64,000 nucleotides of DNA from Saccharothrix sp. NRRL B-16348 (GCF_001280085.1 NZ_LGED01000214.1:65781-129780); one strand, 5' to 3'; positions 44,932 to 54,343 are shown, numbered from the stretch's first letter. Translations and numbers: made by a program. The notes: generated from the letters alone by a model not told the origin.

Positions 44932-46595
44932 GACTGGTCGCCCTTCTTCTTCGGCTTCGAGCCACCGATCACCGACGGGGGCAGGTTCTCGCCGGGCACC
45001 TCGAAGATGTCCTCGCCGCGGATGTACGCCGCCGCCCGGTGCTCCTTGTCCTCGCCCTGCTGACCACCCGCGCCGGCGCCGCCCATCGGCGCGCCACCCG
45101 CCATCGGGGTGCCCGCCGCCGCGCCGCCGCCGGGACCGAAGCCGCCGACGGGCATCGGGCCGCGCGCGCCCGGGTTGCCGACCGCGCCGGTCGAACCACC
45201 CGCGGCGAGCGAGCCGGCGCCGCCACCACCGGCGCCACCGGAACCGGTCGGGCCGAAGCCGCCGGCGCCGCCACCGCCGAAGCCACCGCCGCCGCCGCCG
45301 AAGCCGCCGGGGGGCATGCCGCCGCCGGGCACCCGTGCGCCGGGCGGCATGCCACCGCCGCCGCCGGGCGTGCCCTGCACCGGAGGAGTGCCGGGGCTGC
45401 CGGCCGGGACGTAGTTCGGCGGCTTCACGCCGGGCGGCAGGGTGCCGCCGCCCTGGCGGGGCGCCGTGTTCGGGTTGGCGGGCTGGTACGGCGGCACGTA
45501 GCCGCTGCCGGGCGGGGTGTAGCCGCTGCCGGACGGCGGCGTGTAGTTGTAGCCGCCACCACCGGCCGGCGGCGTGTACGGGTTCGCCACCGGCACCTGG
45601 GCCGCCGCGGCGGCGGCCGTGGTGCCCTCGGGCCGGTACATCGGCTGCTGCGGGGTCGACGGGATCGACGGCGCCGTGCCCGCGGGCGCGCCGCTCGCGT
45701 ACGTGCCGCTGCCGTACGACCCGGGAGCCGGCTGGTACGACGCCGCGGCGGGCGAGTATCCGCCCGGCTGCGTGGCGGGCGTCGACTGCGTCGGCTGGTA
45801 CGCCTGCGCGGGCTCCATCGGCCGCAACGCCTGCATCTGCTGCGCCGGCTGCGTCGCCGTGTAGCCCGACGTCGCCGTGCCGCCGCCCGCACCACCGGCG
45901 CCGTCCACGGCCGCGCCCGCCAACGTGGCGGTCGACATGGTGCGCATCAGCGCGACCTGCGGCTCCTCGACGCGGCCGGTGACCGGGTTGAACGGCGCGC
46001 TGAACTGCGGCGTGGTCTGGTCGACCGCCTGCGACTCGCGCTCCATCGTGCTCATGACCGTCACGGCGTGCTCGTGCAGCGCCCGCGCGTGGTCGTTGGC
46101 CGCCTGCACGTCCGCGGCGGAACTGGCCAGGCCCTGGATGCCGCCCGCGGTGAACACGCCGGTGGCCTGGTCCCAGTTGAACTCGACCGGCTCGGGCATG
46201 GAGGCGCGCGCGTTCTCCATGATCTGGCTCTCGTCCTGCACCCGCTTGCCGACCTCGACCGCGGTTTCGGCGGTGTGCGTGACCCACTCGGCCAGGCCCT
46301 TGATCGCGAGCCGCGCCGCGTCCGCCGCGTCGCCCGTCCAGCCGGACTCGCTGACCGCGACCCGCTCGTTGATCAGCCGCGCGGCCTCGGTCAGCTCGGT
46401 GCCGAACTGGCCCCACTCCGCGCCGATCTCACCCGTCTGACCGGGGTCGTTGTTGTTGTGCACCGCCTCGTAAAGCTCGCGGTGCGACCGGGACGCCCAG
46501 TTCTGGGTGTCGGTCAGGACCAGGTCCAGCTCGCGGTCTTCCCGGGCCAGTCGCTGCACCTGGTCGGCCTGCACTTCCACGCGCTCCGTCGCCAT
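44928..46595 (-). CDS. PPE-like type VII secretion substrate with Pro/Gly-rich C-terminus
   Basis: 555 aa. The N-terminal ~190 residues are helical with a WTG turn (SGWTGDAADAAR), fitting the PPE/WXG100 fold. Residues ~230-510 are Pro/Gly/Ala/Tyr-rich, with GYTPPGSGY and GGGGGFGGGG stretches, then a charged tail (EDIFEVPGENLPP, ending KPKKKGDQS). No signal peptide, consistent with ESX export. It follows a small helical gene by 10 bases and precedes espG. No ESX machinery genes are in the window. Confidence 0.85.
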   Translation of the reverse strand: MATERVEVQADQVQRLAREDRELDLVLTDTQNWASRSHRELYEAVHNNNDPGQTGEIGAEWGQFGTELTEAARLINERVAVSESGWTGDAADAARLAIKGLAEWVTHTAETAVEVGKRVQDESQIMENARASMPEPVEFNWDQATGVFTAGGIQGLASSAADVQAANDHARALHEHAVTVMSTMERESQAVDQTTPQFSAPFNPVTGRVEEPQVALMRTMSTATLAGAAVDGAGGAGGGTATSGYTATQPAQQMQALRPMEPAQAYQPTQSTPATQPGGYSPAAASYQPAPGSYGSGTYASGAPAGTAPSIPSTPQQPMYRPEGTTAAAAAAQVPVANPYTPPAGGGGYNYTPPSGSGYTPPGSGYVPPYQPANPNTAPRQGGGTLPPGVKPPNYVPAGSPGTPPVQGTPGGGGGMPPGARVPGGGMPPGGFGGGGGGFGGGGAGGFGPTGSGGAGGGGAGSLAAGGSTGAVGNPGARGPMPVGGFGPGGGAAAGTPMAGGAPMGGAGAGGQQGEDKEHRAAAYIRGEDIFEVPGENLPPSVIGGSKPKKKGDQS

Positions 46596-46605
46596 CGCCA
46601 GCCCC

Positions 46606-47022
46606 CTAGTTCCCGCTCAGCCTGCGCAGCTCGACGCTGCTCTCGTCGTCGACCTCGGTGAAGTTGCGGATCGCGTTCTGCACCGAGTCGTGCGTCTGCT
46701 GGAGCACCTCGCGGTAGGCCGTCATCACGGCCACGAACGACCGCGGGTCGCCGTCGGCGCGCGTCTCGAACTTCTGCGCCAGCCGGTCGCCGACGGGGTT
46801 GCGGCCGATCGGCGCGGGACGGGCCAGCCGGCCGGCGCGCTCCAGCCACGAGTCGACCTGGTCCATCTGCTCCAGGAGCATCTTGCGCAGTTCCTCGCCG
46901 GTGGCGGGATCGAGTGACACCCGGCCGGAGTTCACGGTCTCCTGGAGGGCCACGACCTGACCGTTCACGGTCGGGACCTCCTGGGGCGGGGCCACTTCAT
47001 CCCCGTTTTCGGCGATGTACAT
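46606..47022 (-). CDS. Small helical protein of the PPE/EspG operon
   Basis: 138 aa, mostly helical after residue 25 (LRKMLLEQMDQVDSWLERAGRLA and FVAVMTAYREVLQQTHDSVQNAIRNF), no Trp-x-Gly. GAGGGA five bases upstream fixes the ATG. By position and helical hairpin character it could be the partner (PE or WXG100-like) of the PPE-like protein; the short N-terminal segment MYIAENGDEVAPP is not PE-like. Family unknown. Confidence 0.7.
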   Translation of the reverse strand: MYIAENGDEVAPPQEVPTVNGQVVALQETVNSGRVSLDPATGEELRKMLLEQMDQVDSWLERAGRLARPAPIGRNPVGDRLAQKFETRADGDPRSFVAVMTAYREVLQQTHDSVQNAIRNFTEVDDESSVELRRLSGN

Positions 47023-47178
47023 CGGTATCCCTCGCGAAGGCAGCCTGCTGGACGAAACCGACCATTCACCTGTCCTCCAACGCCCGGCCAACGCGCGCCC
47101 AACGCGGCCCGCCGGACTGCGGTGACGACTGTGGGAAACTCTTCGACTACACGGTGACAACGCCGAAAGGGCTTGCGG

Positions 47179-49908
47179 ATGCGGGTGAACCTGCTTGGCC
47201 CCGTTGAGCTGGTTTCCGCAGGTGGGGAAGCCGTTCGGTTGGGCGCGGCCAAGCGGCGGACGGTGCTGGCGGCACTCGCGCTCGAACTGAACCGCGTGGT
47301 GTCCGGCGACCGGCTGCTGGAGCTGGTGTGGGACGGCTCACCCCCGCCGCAGGCGAAAGCCGCCCTCCAAGGGCACATCGCCCAACTCCGCAAGGTCCTC
47401 GCCGGGGGTGTCGCACTCGTCACGCGCGCGCCCGGTTACGTCCTGACCGGCGAACGCGCCGCCGTCGACGTGTTCCGGTTCGAGGACCTGCTGGTGAGCG
47501 CGCGCGAGGCGACCGACGAGGACGCGGTGCGGCTGCTGCGGGACGCGTTGGCGCTGTGGCGCGGGCCGGTGCTGGCCGACGTGCCGGGCGACCAGTTGCG
47601 GGAGGCGGTGTCGGCGCGGCTGGAGGAGCTGCGGCTGGTGGCCGTGCAGGAGCTGGCGACCCGGCTGGCGCGGCTGGACCGGGCGGCGGAGGCGGTGTCC
47701 GGGCTGCGTGACGCGGTGGACGCGAACCCACTGCGCGAGGCGTTGGTGTCCCGGCTGGTGCTGGCGCTGCACTGGACGGGGCGGCAGGCCGAGGCGCTGG
47801 CGTTGTTCCACCGGACGCGGGAGCGGCTGGCCGACGAGCTCGGCGTCGACCCCGGGCCGGAGCTGCGCGAGGCCTACCAGACCGTGCTGTCGGGCGACAC
47901 CGCGCCGCCCACGCCGGTGGACCGCGCGCCCGCCCAGCTGCCGCGTGAGCACCGCGGGTTCGTCGGGCGCGAGGAGGAGCTGTCGGACCTCGGCGCGACC
48001 CTGACCGGGCAGGACTCGGCCATCGGGCTGCTGGTGGGTCCGGCCGGGGTGGGCAAGACGGCGTTGGCGCTGCGCTGGGCGCACGGCGTGGCGGACGACT
48101 TCCCGGACGGGCAGCTGTTCGTGAACCTGCGCGGGTTCGACGAGACCGAGCCGCTCGACCCCCGCACGGCGCTGGTCGGGTTCCTGCGGGCGTTGGGGCT
48201 GACCGACTCGCAGATCGCGGTGGACCTGGAGGACCAGGCCGCGCAGTACCGGTCGTTGCTGGCCGGGCGGCGCGTGCTGGTGTTCCTGGACAACGCCCGG
48301 TCGGCCGCGCAGGTCCGGCCGCTGCTGCCCGGCTCGCCGCGGTGCCTCGTGCTGGTGACCAGCAGGCACCGGCTGGACGACCTGGTGGTGACGGAGGGCG
48401 CGTCGTCGCTGCACGTGCCGACGTTGCCGGAGTCGAGCGCCGAGGACCTGCTGACCGCGGTGCTGGGGCGGCAGCGGATCGAGCAGGAGCCGGACGCGGT
48501 GGCGGAGCTGGTGGAGCTGTGCGACCGGCTGCCGCTGGCGTTGCGGATCGCGGGCGCGCGACTGGCGTCACGGCCGCGGTGGACGATCCAGTCGCTGGTG
48601 GACGAGCTGCGCGACGAGCAGGGTCGGCTGTCGGCGTTGTCGTTGCCGGAGGCGGGGCGCGGTGTGCACGCGGCGCTGGCGGTGAGCTACCGGGAGCTGC
48701 CGGAGGGCGCGGCGCGGCTGTTCCGGCGGCTCGGCCTGCACCCCGGGACGGACCTGGACAGCTACACGGCGGCGGCGTTGCTGGACATCAACGTGGTGAG
48801 CGCGCGGACGCACCTGCGGACGCTGGCGTACGCGAACCTGCTGCACGAGTCGACGCCCGACCGCTACTCGCGGCACGACCTGGTGCGGCTGTTCACCCAC
48901 CACCTGGCGGCCACCGAGTCCGAAGTGGACAACCAGGTGTCGACCAGTCGGCTGCTGGACTACTACCTGCACGTGGCGGACCGGGCGCGGGCGCACCTGT
49001 CCGACCACGTGCGGCCGTTCGGGCCGGCCGAGCACCGGCCCTCGTCGTTCCCGGAGCTGTCGTCGCACGCGGCGGCGCTGGACTGGTTCACGCTGGAGGA
49101 GGCGAACCTCGGGCTCGCGCTGGACATCGCGGTGAACGGCGGGCAGCGGGAGCGGACGTGGCAGCTCGCGCTGTGCCTGGACGCGTTCCACTTCCGGCGC
49201 GGCAACCGGCTGGACCGGTTGGCGTTGTGCCGGATCGGGTTGGCGGCGACGCGGTCGTTGGGCGATCGGCACGCGGAGGCGACGTTCCTGCTGCGGTTGG
49301 GTTCGACGTTGGCCGACCTGGACCGGATCGACGAGGCGATCGAGGCGTGCACGCGTGCGGCGGCGTTGGCGGACGGCGACCGCCACCTGGAGCTGGCGGC
49401 GTTGGCGAACCTCGGGTACTGCCTGATGGCGGACGACCAGCTGGACCGGGCGCAGGAGACGATCCTGGAGGCGCTGGAGGTGGCGCGGGAGGTCGGTGAC
49501 AACCGGTCGCAGGCGAGCATCCAGAACAACCTGGCGAACGTGCTGCTGCGCAAGCACCAGCCGGAGGAGGCGTTGCGGCACGCCACGGAGGCGCTGGGCC
49601 TCTTCCCGTCCGCGCCGTCCAAGGCGCACACGGCGACCCTGCACACCGTGGGCACGGCGTCCCAGCAGCTGGGCCGTGCCGACGAGGCGCTGGAGTCGTA
49701 CCGCGCGGGCCTGGCGCTGGCGGCCCGCTTGGGCGACCGCTACCAGGAGGCGTTGTGCCACCGTGCGATCGGGGACGTCCTGGAGCAGTCGGAGGGCCAC
49801 GCCGCCGCCCGCCCGCACTGGCTGGCCGCCCTGCACCTGTACCGCGACCTGCGCCTGGACGACGCCGACGACCTGGCCCGCAAACTGGACCTGCCGGCCA
49901 TCGCCTGA
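47179..49908 (+). CDS. SARP/AfsR-type transcriptional regulator
   Basis: 909 aa. N-terminal OmpR-like DNA-binding domain (1-90, VNLLGPVELVSAGG), bacterial transcriptional activator domain (95-235, DVFRFEDLLVSARE to HRTRERLADELGVDPGPEL), an NB-ARC ATPase with Walker A GPAGVGKTAL (near 290) and LVFLDNA, and C-terminal TPR repeats (620-909). Such proteins activate secondary metabolism or development. The ATG at 47179 has GAAAGGG upstream. It is divergent from the type VII trio, so it may regulate that unit. Its TGA stop is part of repeat array 5. Confidence 0.94.
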   Translation: MRVNLLGPVELVSAGGEAVRLGAAKRRTVLAALALELNRVVSGDRLLELVWDGSPPPQAKAALQGHIAQLRKVLAGGVALVTRAPGYVLTGERAAVDVFRFEDLLVSAREATDEDAVRLLRDALALWRGPVLADVPGDQLREAVSARLEELRLVAVQELATRLARLDRAAEAVSGLRDAVDANPLREALVSRLVLALHWTGRQAEALALFHRTRERLADELGVDPGPELREAYQTVLSGDTAPPTPVDRAPAQLPREHRGFVGREEELSDLGATLTGQDSAIGLLVGPAGVGKTALALRWAHGVADDFPDGQLFVNLRGFDETEPLDPRTALVGFLRALGLTDSQIAVDLEDQAAQYRSLLAGRRVLVFLDNARSAAQVRPLLPGSPRCLVLVTSRHRLDDLVVTEGASSLHVPTLPESSAEDLLTAVLGRQRIEQEPDAVAELVELCDRLPLALRIAGARLASRPRWTIQSLVDELRDEQGRLSALSLPEAGRGVHAALAVSYRELPEGAARLFRRLGLHPGTDLDSYTAAALLDINVVSARTHLRTLAYANLLHESTPDRYSRHDLVRLFTHHLAATESEVDNQVSTSRLLDYYLHVADRARAHLSDHVRPFGPAEHRPSSFPELSSHAAALDWFTLEEANLGLALDIAVNGGQRERTWQLALCLDAFHFRRGNRLDRLALCRIGLAATRSLGDRHAEATFLLRLGSTLADLDRIDEAIEACTRAAALADGDRHLELAALANLGYCLMADDQLDRAQETILEALEVAREVGDNRSQASIQNNLANVLLRKHQPEEALRHATEALGLFPSAPSKAHTATLHTVGTASQQLGRADEALESYRAGLALAARLGDRYQEALCHRAIGDVLEQSEGHAAARPHWLAALHLYRDLRLDDADDLARKLDLPAIA

Positions 49909-50098
49909 CCGTTGAACTCACCGCACCTGAACGTAGGACACGCGCGTCCTGAACGTAGGACTCTCGCGACCTGAGTGTTCGACACGCGCGTCCTGAACGT
50001 AGGACACGCGCGAGAGTCCTACGTTCAGGTTGCGCGTGTCCTACGTTCGCGTCGCGCGTGTCCTACGTTCAGGTACGGCGAGTTCAACGTTCAGGTCA
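49906..50098. repeat. 22-bp intergenic repeat array 5 (inverted, nine units)
   Basis: Between converging genes. Five reversed units, starting TGACCGTTGAACTC where TGA is the regulator's stop codon, then four forward units. The switch is a perfect 14-bp inverted repeat (49992-50005 with 50016-50029, 10-nt loop). The right end is the GAGTTCAAC cap unit next to the stop of the converging gene. Confidence 0.9.
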
Positions 50099-50593
50099 GC
50101 GGCGGGCTCGGGTGCCGGTCATCGAGACCGGGTAGGGGCCCGCGGTGGAGCCGTCCGGTTGGTCCAGGGAGGCGTCGCCCGTGGTGCGGAAGCCGTCGGA
50201 CGAGAGCACGCCCTCCTGGTGACCGCGCACGGTGCCGAGCAGGGTGCCGTCCGGGGCGGGCATGGGATGGGTCAGGTCGAAGCCGAACGTGGTCGGCGAG
50301 GTGTCGCGCCAGCTGCCCGTGCCGACCCACACCGGCTCGCCGCCCGCGCCGACCTGACCGGTCAGCTCGACGCGGTGATCGGCGTGGAACACGATCACCA
50401 CCCTGGTCGGCGGCTTGCCGGGCGACCGCACGGTGGTCTCCCACCGGCCCACCACCGAGTCCGCGGCCGAGTCCGTCGGGGCGGTGGCCGAGGCGGCGGT
50501 GGTCGGGGCGAGTGCGAGGACGGCGGCGACCAGCACCGCGCCGGTGCGGACGGCGTCGAGCAGCGTGCGCGGGCCGGCCAGTCGTTCGATCAT
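50096..50593 (-). CDS. Secreted hypothetical protein
   Basis: 165 aa. A hydrophobic N-terminal segment (about 16-35, ending ASA) looks like a signal peptide after a 15-residue lead. The mature part is beta-rich: VVGRWETTVRSPGKPPTRVVIVF, VELTGQ, VGTGSWRDTSPTTFGF, GTVRGHQEGVLSSDGF (each in parts). This resembles small actinomycete exported lipocalin-like proteins, but I cannot name the family. No cysteines. Stands alone, tail to tail with the SARP gene across array 5. Confidence 0.65.
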   Translation of the reverse strand: MIERLAGPRTLLDAVRTGAVLVAAVLALAPTTAASATAPTDSAADSVVGRWETTVRSPGKPPTRVVIVFHADHRVELTGQVGAGGEPVWVGTGSWRDTSPTTFGFDLTHPMPAPDGTLLGTVRGHQEGVLSSDGFRTTGDASLDQPDGSTAGPYPVSMTGTRARR

Positions 50594-50666
50594 CGGTGCT
50601 TCCCTCGTGCTCGGCGGATGATCGTCCGACTGTGCCGGTGGGTGTTGTGATCTTTTCTATAGCCCG

Positions 50667-52322
50667 TCAGCCGGTCGCCTCGGCCGCCGCACGCCCAGCC
50701 ACCCGGCCGGAGAAGATGCAGCCGCCCAGGAACGTGCCCTCCAACGCGCGGTAGCCGTGGACGCCGCCCCCGCCGAAGCCCGACGCCTCACCGGCCGCGT
50801 AGACGCCGTCGAGAGGGGTGCCGTCGGCCTTCAGGACCCTGGCCGACAGGTCGGTGTGCAGGCCGCCCAGGGTCTTGCGCGTCAGCACGGACAGGCGCAC
50901 GGCGATCAGCGGCCCGGCCTTGGGGTCCAGCAACGGGTGCGGCTCGACCACCCGGATCAGCTTGTCCGTGATGAACTTCCGGGCCTCGCGCATGGCGTTG
51001 ATCTGCATGTCCTTGCCCAGCCCGGAGATCACCTGCCGGTCGCGCTGCACGATGGTCCGCCGCAACGCGCCCGCGTCGATCAACGACGTGCCGGTCAGCT
51101 TGTTCATGCCGGCCGCCAGCTCCTCGGGCGTGCGGCCGAAGATGAACTCCTCGGACCGCTTCGCGAACTCCTCGACCGGCGCGACCGCACCGGGCAGCGC
51201 CCGCTTCAGCACGGCGCGCACGTCCTTGCCGGTCAGGTCGGGGTTCTGCTCCGACCCGGACAGCGCGAACTCCTTGCCGATGATCTTGGAGTTGAGCACG
51301 AACCACGAGTAGCCGTGCCCCGTCTTCACGATGTGCTCCAACGCGCCCAGGGCGTCGAACCCCGGGAACAGCGGGATCGGCAGCCGCGAGCCGGTCGCGT
51401 CGAGCCAGAGCGACGACGGTCCGGGCAGGATGCGGATGCCGTGCCTGCTCCACACCGGCGCGTAGTTGGCGATGCCCTCGGGGTAGTGCCACATCCGGTC
51501 TTCGTTGATGATCTCGCCGCCGGAGTCGCCGACCACGCGCAGCATCTCGCCGTCCACGTGGTCCGGCACGCCCGACAGCATGTGCTCGGGCGGCGTCCCC
51601 AACCGGGCAGGCCAGTTGCGGCGCACCATCTCGTGGTTGGCTCCGATGCCGCCGGACGTCACCACCACGGCCTGCGCGCGCAGGTCGAAGTCGCCGGTCG
51701 CGGTCCGCGAGCTGGGCTCGCCCCGACCGGCCGTGCTCGCCTCCAGCACCTCGCCGCGCACGCCGTCCACCGCGCCGCCGGTCGTGGTCAGCCCGGTCAC
51801 CCGGTGCCGGAACTTCAGCTGCACGAGCCCGCGCGCCACGCCCTCGCGCACCCGCCGCTCGAACGGCGCCACGATGCCCGGACCGGTGCCCCACGTCACG
51901 TGGAAGCGCGGCACGGAGTTGCCGTGCCCGTCGGCCAGGTACCCGCCGCGCTCGGCCCACTGCACGAGCGGGAACCAGCGCACGCCCATCGCGTGCAGCC
52001 ACGACCGCTTCTCGCCGGCCGCGAAGTCCACGTACGCCTCGGCCCACCGACGCGGCCAGTGGTCGGCGTCCCGGTCGAACGCGGCCGAGCCGAGCCAGTC
52101 CTGCAGGGCGAGCTCCGCCGAGTCCTTGACCTTCAACCGCCGCTGCTCGGGGCTGTCCACCAGGAACAACCCGCCGAACGACCAGAACGCCTGACCTCCG
52201 AACGAGGCCTCCGGCTCCTGGTCGAGGAGGATGACCTTGCGCCCGGCGTCGACCAGTTCGGCGGTGGCGACCAGCCCCGCGAGGCCCGCTCCGACGACGA
52301 TGACATCCGCGTCATGTGCCAT
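50667..52322 (-). CDS. FAD-binding dehydrogenase, Rv0785/3-ketosteroid-dehydrogenase-like
   Basis: 551-aa flavoprotein of the fumarate reductase/KstD superfamily. FAD motif VIVVGAGLAGLVATAEL (8-24), SFGGQAFWSFGGLF, and the C-terminal GVYAAGEASGFGGGGVHGYRALEGTFLGG (in parts) match mycobacterial Rv0785-type enzymes, whose substrate is not established. It stands divergent from the cupin gene, with an AT-rich 70-bp gap (GAATAACATTCACTTTAG) that should hold both promoters. Confidence 0.93.
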   Translation of the reverse strand: MAHDADVIVVGAGLAGLVATAELVDAGRKVILLDQEPEASFGGQAFWSFGGLFLVDSPEQRRLKVKDSAELALQDWLGSAAFDRDADHWPRRWAEAYVDFAAGEKRSWLHAMGVRWFPLVQWAERGGYLADGHGNSVPRFHVTWGTGPGIVAPFERRVREGVARGLVQLKFRHRVTGLTTTGGAVDGVRGEVLEASTAGRGEPSSRTATGDFDLRAQAVVVTSGGIGANHEMVRRNWPARLGTPPEHMLSGVPDHVDGEMLRVVGDSGGEIINEDRMWHYPEGIANYAPVWSRHGIRILPGPSSLWLDATGSRLPIPLFPGFDALGALEHIVKTGHGYSWFVLNSKIIGKEFALSGSEQNPDLTGKDVRAVLKRALPGAVAPVEEFAKRSEEFIFGRTPEELAAGMNKLTGTSLIDAGALRRTIVQRDRQVISGLGKDMQINAMREARKFITDKLIRVVEPHPLLDPKAGPLIAVRLSVLTRKTLGGLHTDLSARVLKADGTPLDGVYAAGEASGFGGGGVHGYRALEGTFLGGCIFSGRVAGRAAAEATG

Positions 52323-52392
52323 CGGGCGAGTCTAGATCGAACTTCGGCGGTGGACGAGAGTTGAATAACATTCACTTTAGGGAGTGGTGACG

Positions 52393-52866
52393 GTGTCGTA
52401 CACGGGTGACGTCGGCGAGGTCAGCGCGGTGTGGCGGCCGGTGGCGGAGGTGCCGACCATCGACCGGCCGCTGACCCAGGCCAGGCTGGTCGGGACGGGC
52501 GACGTCACGCGCGGGGAGTTCGGATTGTTCGAGTGGCGGATGCGCCCGCACGCCGGCGGTCCGGCGGCGCACTTCCACAAGACGTTCTCGGAGTCGTTCT
52601 ACGTCATCTCGGGAACGGTCCGCCTGTTCAACGGCGAGACGTGGGTGAACGCGGCCCCGGGCGATTTCCTCTACGTGCCGGAGGGCGGCGTGCACGCTTT
52701 CCGCAACGACGCCGACGAGCCCGCGTCCATGTTGATCCTTTTCGCGCCCGCGCCGCCGCGCGAGGAGTACTTCCGGGAACTGGCGGAGATCGCGGAATCG
52801 GGCCGGACGCTGAGCCCGGACGAGTGGACCGAGCTGTACGCCCGGCACGACCAGTACATGGTCTGA
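52393..52866 (+). CDS. Cupin-domain protein
   Basis: 157 aa, single cupin barrel. Motif 1 is PHAGGPAAHFHKTFSESFYVISG (in parts), with His-x-His and Glu as likely metal ligands; motif 2 is PGDFLYVPEGGVHAF with the fourth His. The C-terminal helix (EEYFRELAEIAESG) is typical of small actinomycete cupins. The GTG at 52393 lies eight bases after AGGGAG; two earlier GTGs are in frame. Enzymatic role unknown. Confidence 0.88.
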   Translation: MSYTGDVGEVSAVWRPVAEVPTIDRPLTQARLVGTGDVTRGEFGLFEWRMRPHAGGPAAHFHKTFSESFYVISGTVRLFNGETWVNAAPGDFLYVPEGGVHAFRNDADEPASMLILFAPAPPREEYFRELAEIAESGRTLSPDEWTELYARHDQYMV

Positions 52867-52888
52867 ACTGCGACTACGGGAAGTAAAG

Positions 52889-52931
52889 GCCGCCGGCCGT
52901 TCGGTGGGGGGAACCGTCCGGCCGACGGCGG
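52889..52931. terminator. Hairpin after the cupin gene
   Basis: CCGCCGGCCG...CGGCCGACGG, stem with one bulge, soon after the stop. The following G-rich stretch up to 53256 shows no convincing gene, repeat or promoter; open frames there have no start signal or family character. Confidence 0.45.
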
Positions 52932-53256
52932 TCGGGCGTGCGTGGGCGCACCTGCAACGTCTCGGGGAGAGGTGCCGCGCAGGCCTGGGGGGAGGTGCCT
53001 CGCGGGCCTGACGTCCGGTGCGGCGTCCACGTGCCGACCAGCAGTAGAACGGGCGGTGACCTGCGGGTGTTCCCCGGATGGCGTCGGGGTGGCGGGGGTC
53101 ACGGGGAGTGTCGGGCCGGCCGTGCCGGCGGGTGCCGGGCTGTGCGAGGGCTGTCGGCCGGCTGTCCGGAAGCTGTCGGCGGCGTGGTGCGGGACGTGCG
53201 CGGAGGCCGTCGGAGGCGGTGCGAAGGTGGCGCTGAGGCGGGTGCGGCGCGGGGTG

Positions 53257-54087
53257 TCAGGCGTCGCCGCGCAGTTCCGTCATCCGGGCCTCGGCGCCCG
53301 CGAGCTTGTCCCGCGCGGTCTCGGCGCGCCGCTTCGCCTTCGCCAGCCTGGTCGACGCCTCCTGCTCCGCCTGCTGCGCCCGGCGCAGTTCGGCGCGCAG
53401 CGTGGCGGTGTGCTCCTCGCGCTCGGTCAGGGTCTGCTCGGCCTCCGTGACGGCCGCGTCCGCCTTCCGCACGTCCGCCTGAGCCGTGCTGATGTCGTCA
53501 CGCGCCCGTTCGAGCTGCCGTTCCCGGCGTTGCTCACGGCGTGGCGCCAAGTCGTCGCGCACCGGGGTCGCGGTCTCGCTCAACGGGCCGAAGCCGGACT
53601 GGTCGACCGGCTTGACCAAGCGTCCCGCCCGGATCCGCGCGGCGAGCACGGCGTCGGCCAGTGCCGCGGTCAACGTCGTCCGCACCTGCTGCACGGCGTC
53701 CGGCCCGAGCGGCTGCCCGGCGTCGACCGCGAACAGCTCCACCCGCCGCACGAGCGCGCTCAGCACGGCCCGTCGGCGCGCGCCCAACTGCCGCAGCGCA
53801 CCGCCGCGCAACTCCTCCTGCGCGGCGCGCAGCTCGTCACCCAGAGCGAGCGCCTCGGCCAGGTCGGACGCGCCCTGGCGGGCCAGGAGGTTCAGCGCCC
53901 ACGCCGACGAGGTGGGCTTGCGCAGGGCCGAGACCTGCTTGGCCAACGCCTTGTCGCCGCGGTCGGCGGCGCGCTTGGCGTGGGCGTCCCGGGCCGCGAC
54001 GAACTCCGCCGGCGGCAGGGCGTAGAGCTCGTCGGCTATCCGGTCGATCGGCGCGGTGTCCACGATGTCGACCAGTGTGCTCGCCAT
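53257..54087 (-). CDS. Coiled-coil hypothetical protein, actinomycete family
   Basis: 276 aa, soluble. The N-terminal segment DRIADELYALPPAEFVAARDAHAK and ALAKQVSALRKPTSSAWALNLLAR (in parts) is a conserved pattern I know from unnamed actinobacterial proteins. The C-terminal 100 residues form a long charged coiled coil (ERARDDISTAQADVRKADAAV and onward). The ATG at MASTLVDIV is preferred; a GTG 17 codons upstream is in frame. Function unknown; the coiled coil suggests a structural or scaffold role. Confidence 0.75.
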   Translation of the reverse strand: MASTLVDIVDTAPIDRIADELYALPPAEFVAARDAHAKRAADRGDKALAKQVSALRKPTSSAWALNLLARQGASDLAEALALGDELRAAQEELRGGALRQLGARRRAVLSALVRRVELFAVDAGQPLGPDAVQQVRTTLTAALADAVLAARIRAGRLVKPVDQSGFGPLSETATPVRDDLAPRREQRRERQLERARDDISTAQADVRKADAAVTEAEQTLTEREEHTATLRAELRRAQQAEQEASTRLAKAKRRAETARDKLAGAEARMTELRGDA

Positions 54088-54240
54088 CGCGTTGATGTGC
54101 GATTTGTTACGGATTTCCCACGCTTCCGGATGGTTCACCGTTGACAGTGTTTGACATTCCGGCCGGTCGGCTCTTGACTGGAGAGGTCGCGCCCGTTCCG
54201 GTGTTGTGCGGCACTTCTCGCGTGTTCGCGCAATACGCCG

Positions 54241-54269
54241 TTCAGTCCAATGTGGACTTTCCTATTAGG
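54241..54269 (+). promoter_or_regulatory. Promoter/operator candidate of the subtilase gene
   Basis: TTCAGT and TATTAG are spaced as a weak -35/-10 pair. Between them sits a perfect palindrome AGTCCA-ATG-TGGACT (54244-54258), well placed for repression. Two further TTGAC sequences at 54137-54178 may be alternative promoters. Confidence 0.4.
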
Positions 54270-54343
54270 CTGTTCGTCTGATTGTTACCCGGGTGTCGGG
54301 GGGATGTGCTTGCGCCAATCTTTCCCCACGAAGGGTTTGCGCC

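Noticed and set aside
44967..45982. Pro/Arg-rich plus-strand frames opposite the PPE-like gene
   Set aside because: They mirror the Gly/Pro-rich coding sequence of the PPE-like protein and have no independent support.
52938..53450. Possible genes in the G-rich gap after the cupin
   Set aside because: Open frames lack ribosome sites and domain character; they overlap the well-supported coiled-coil gene.
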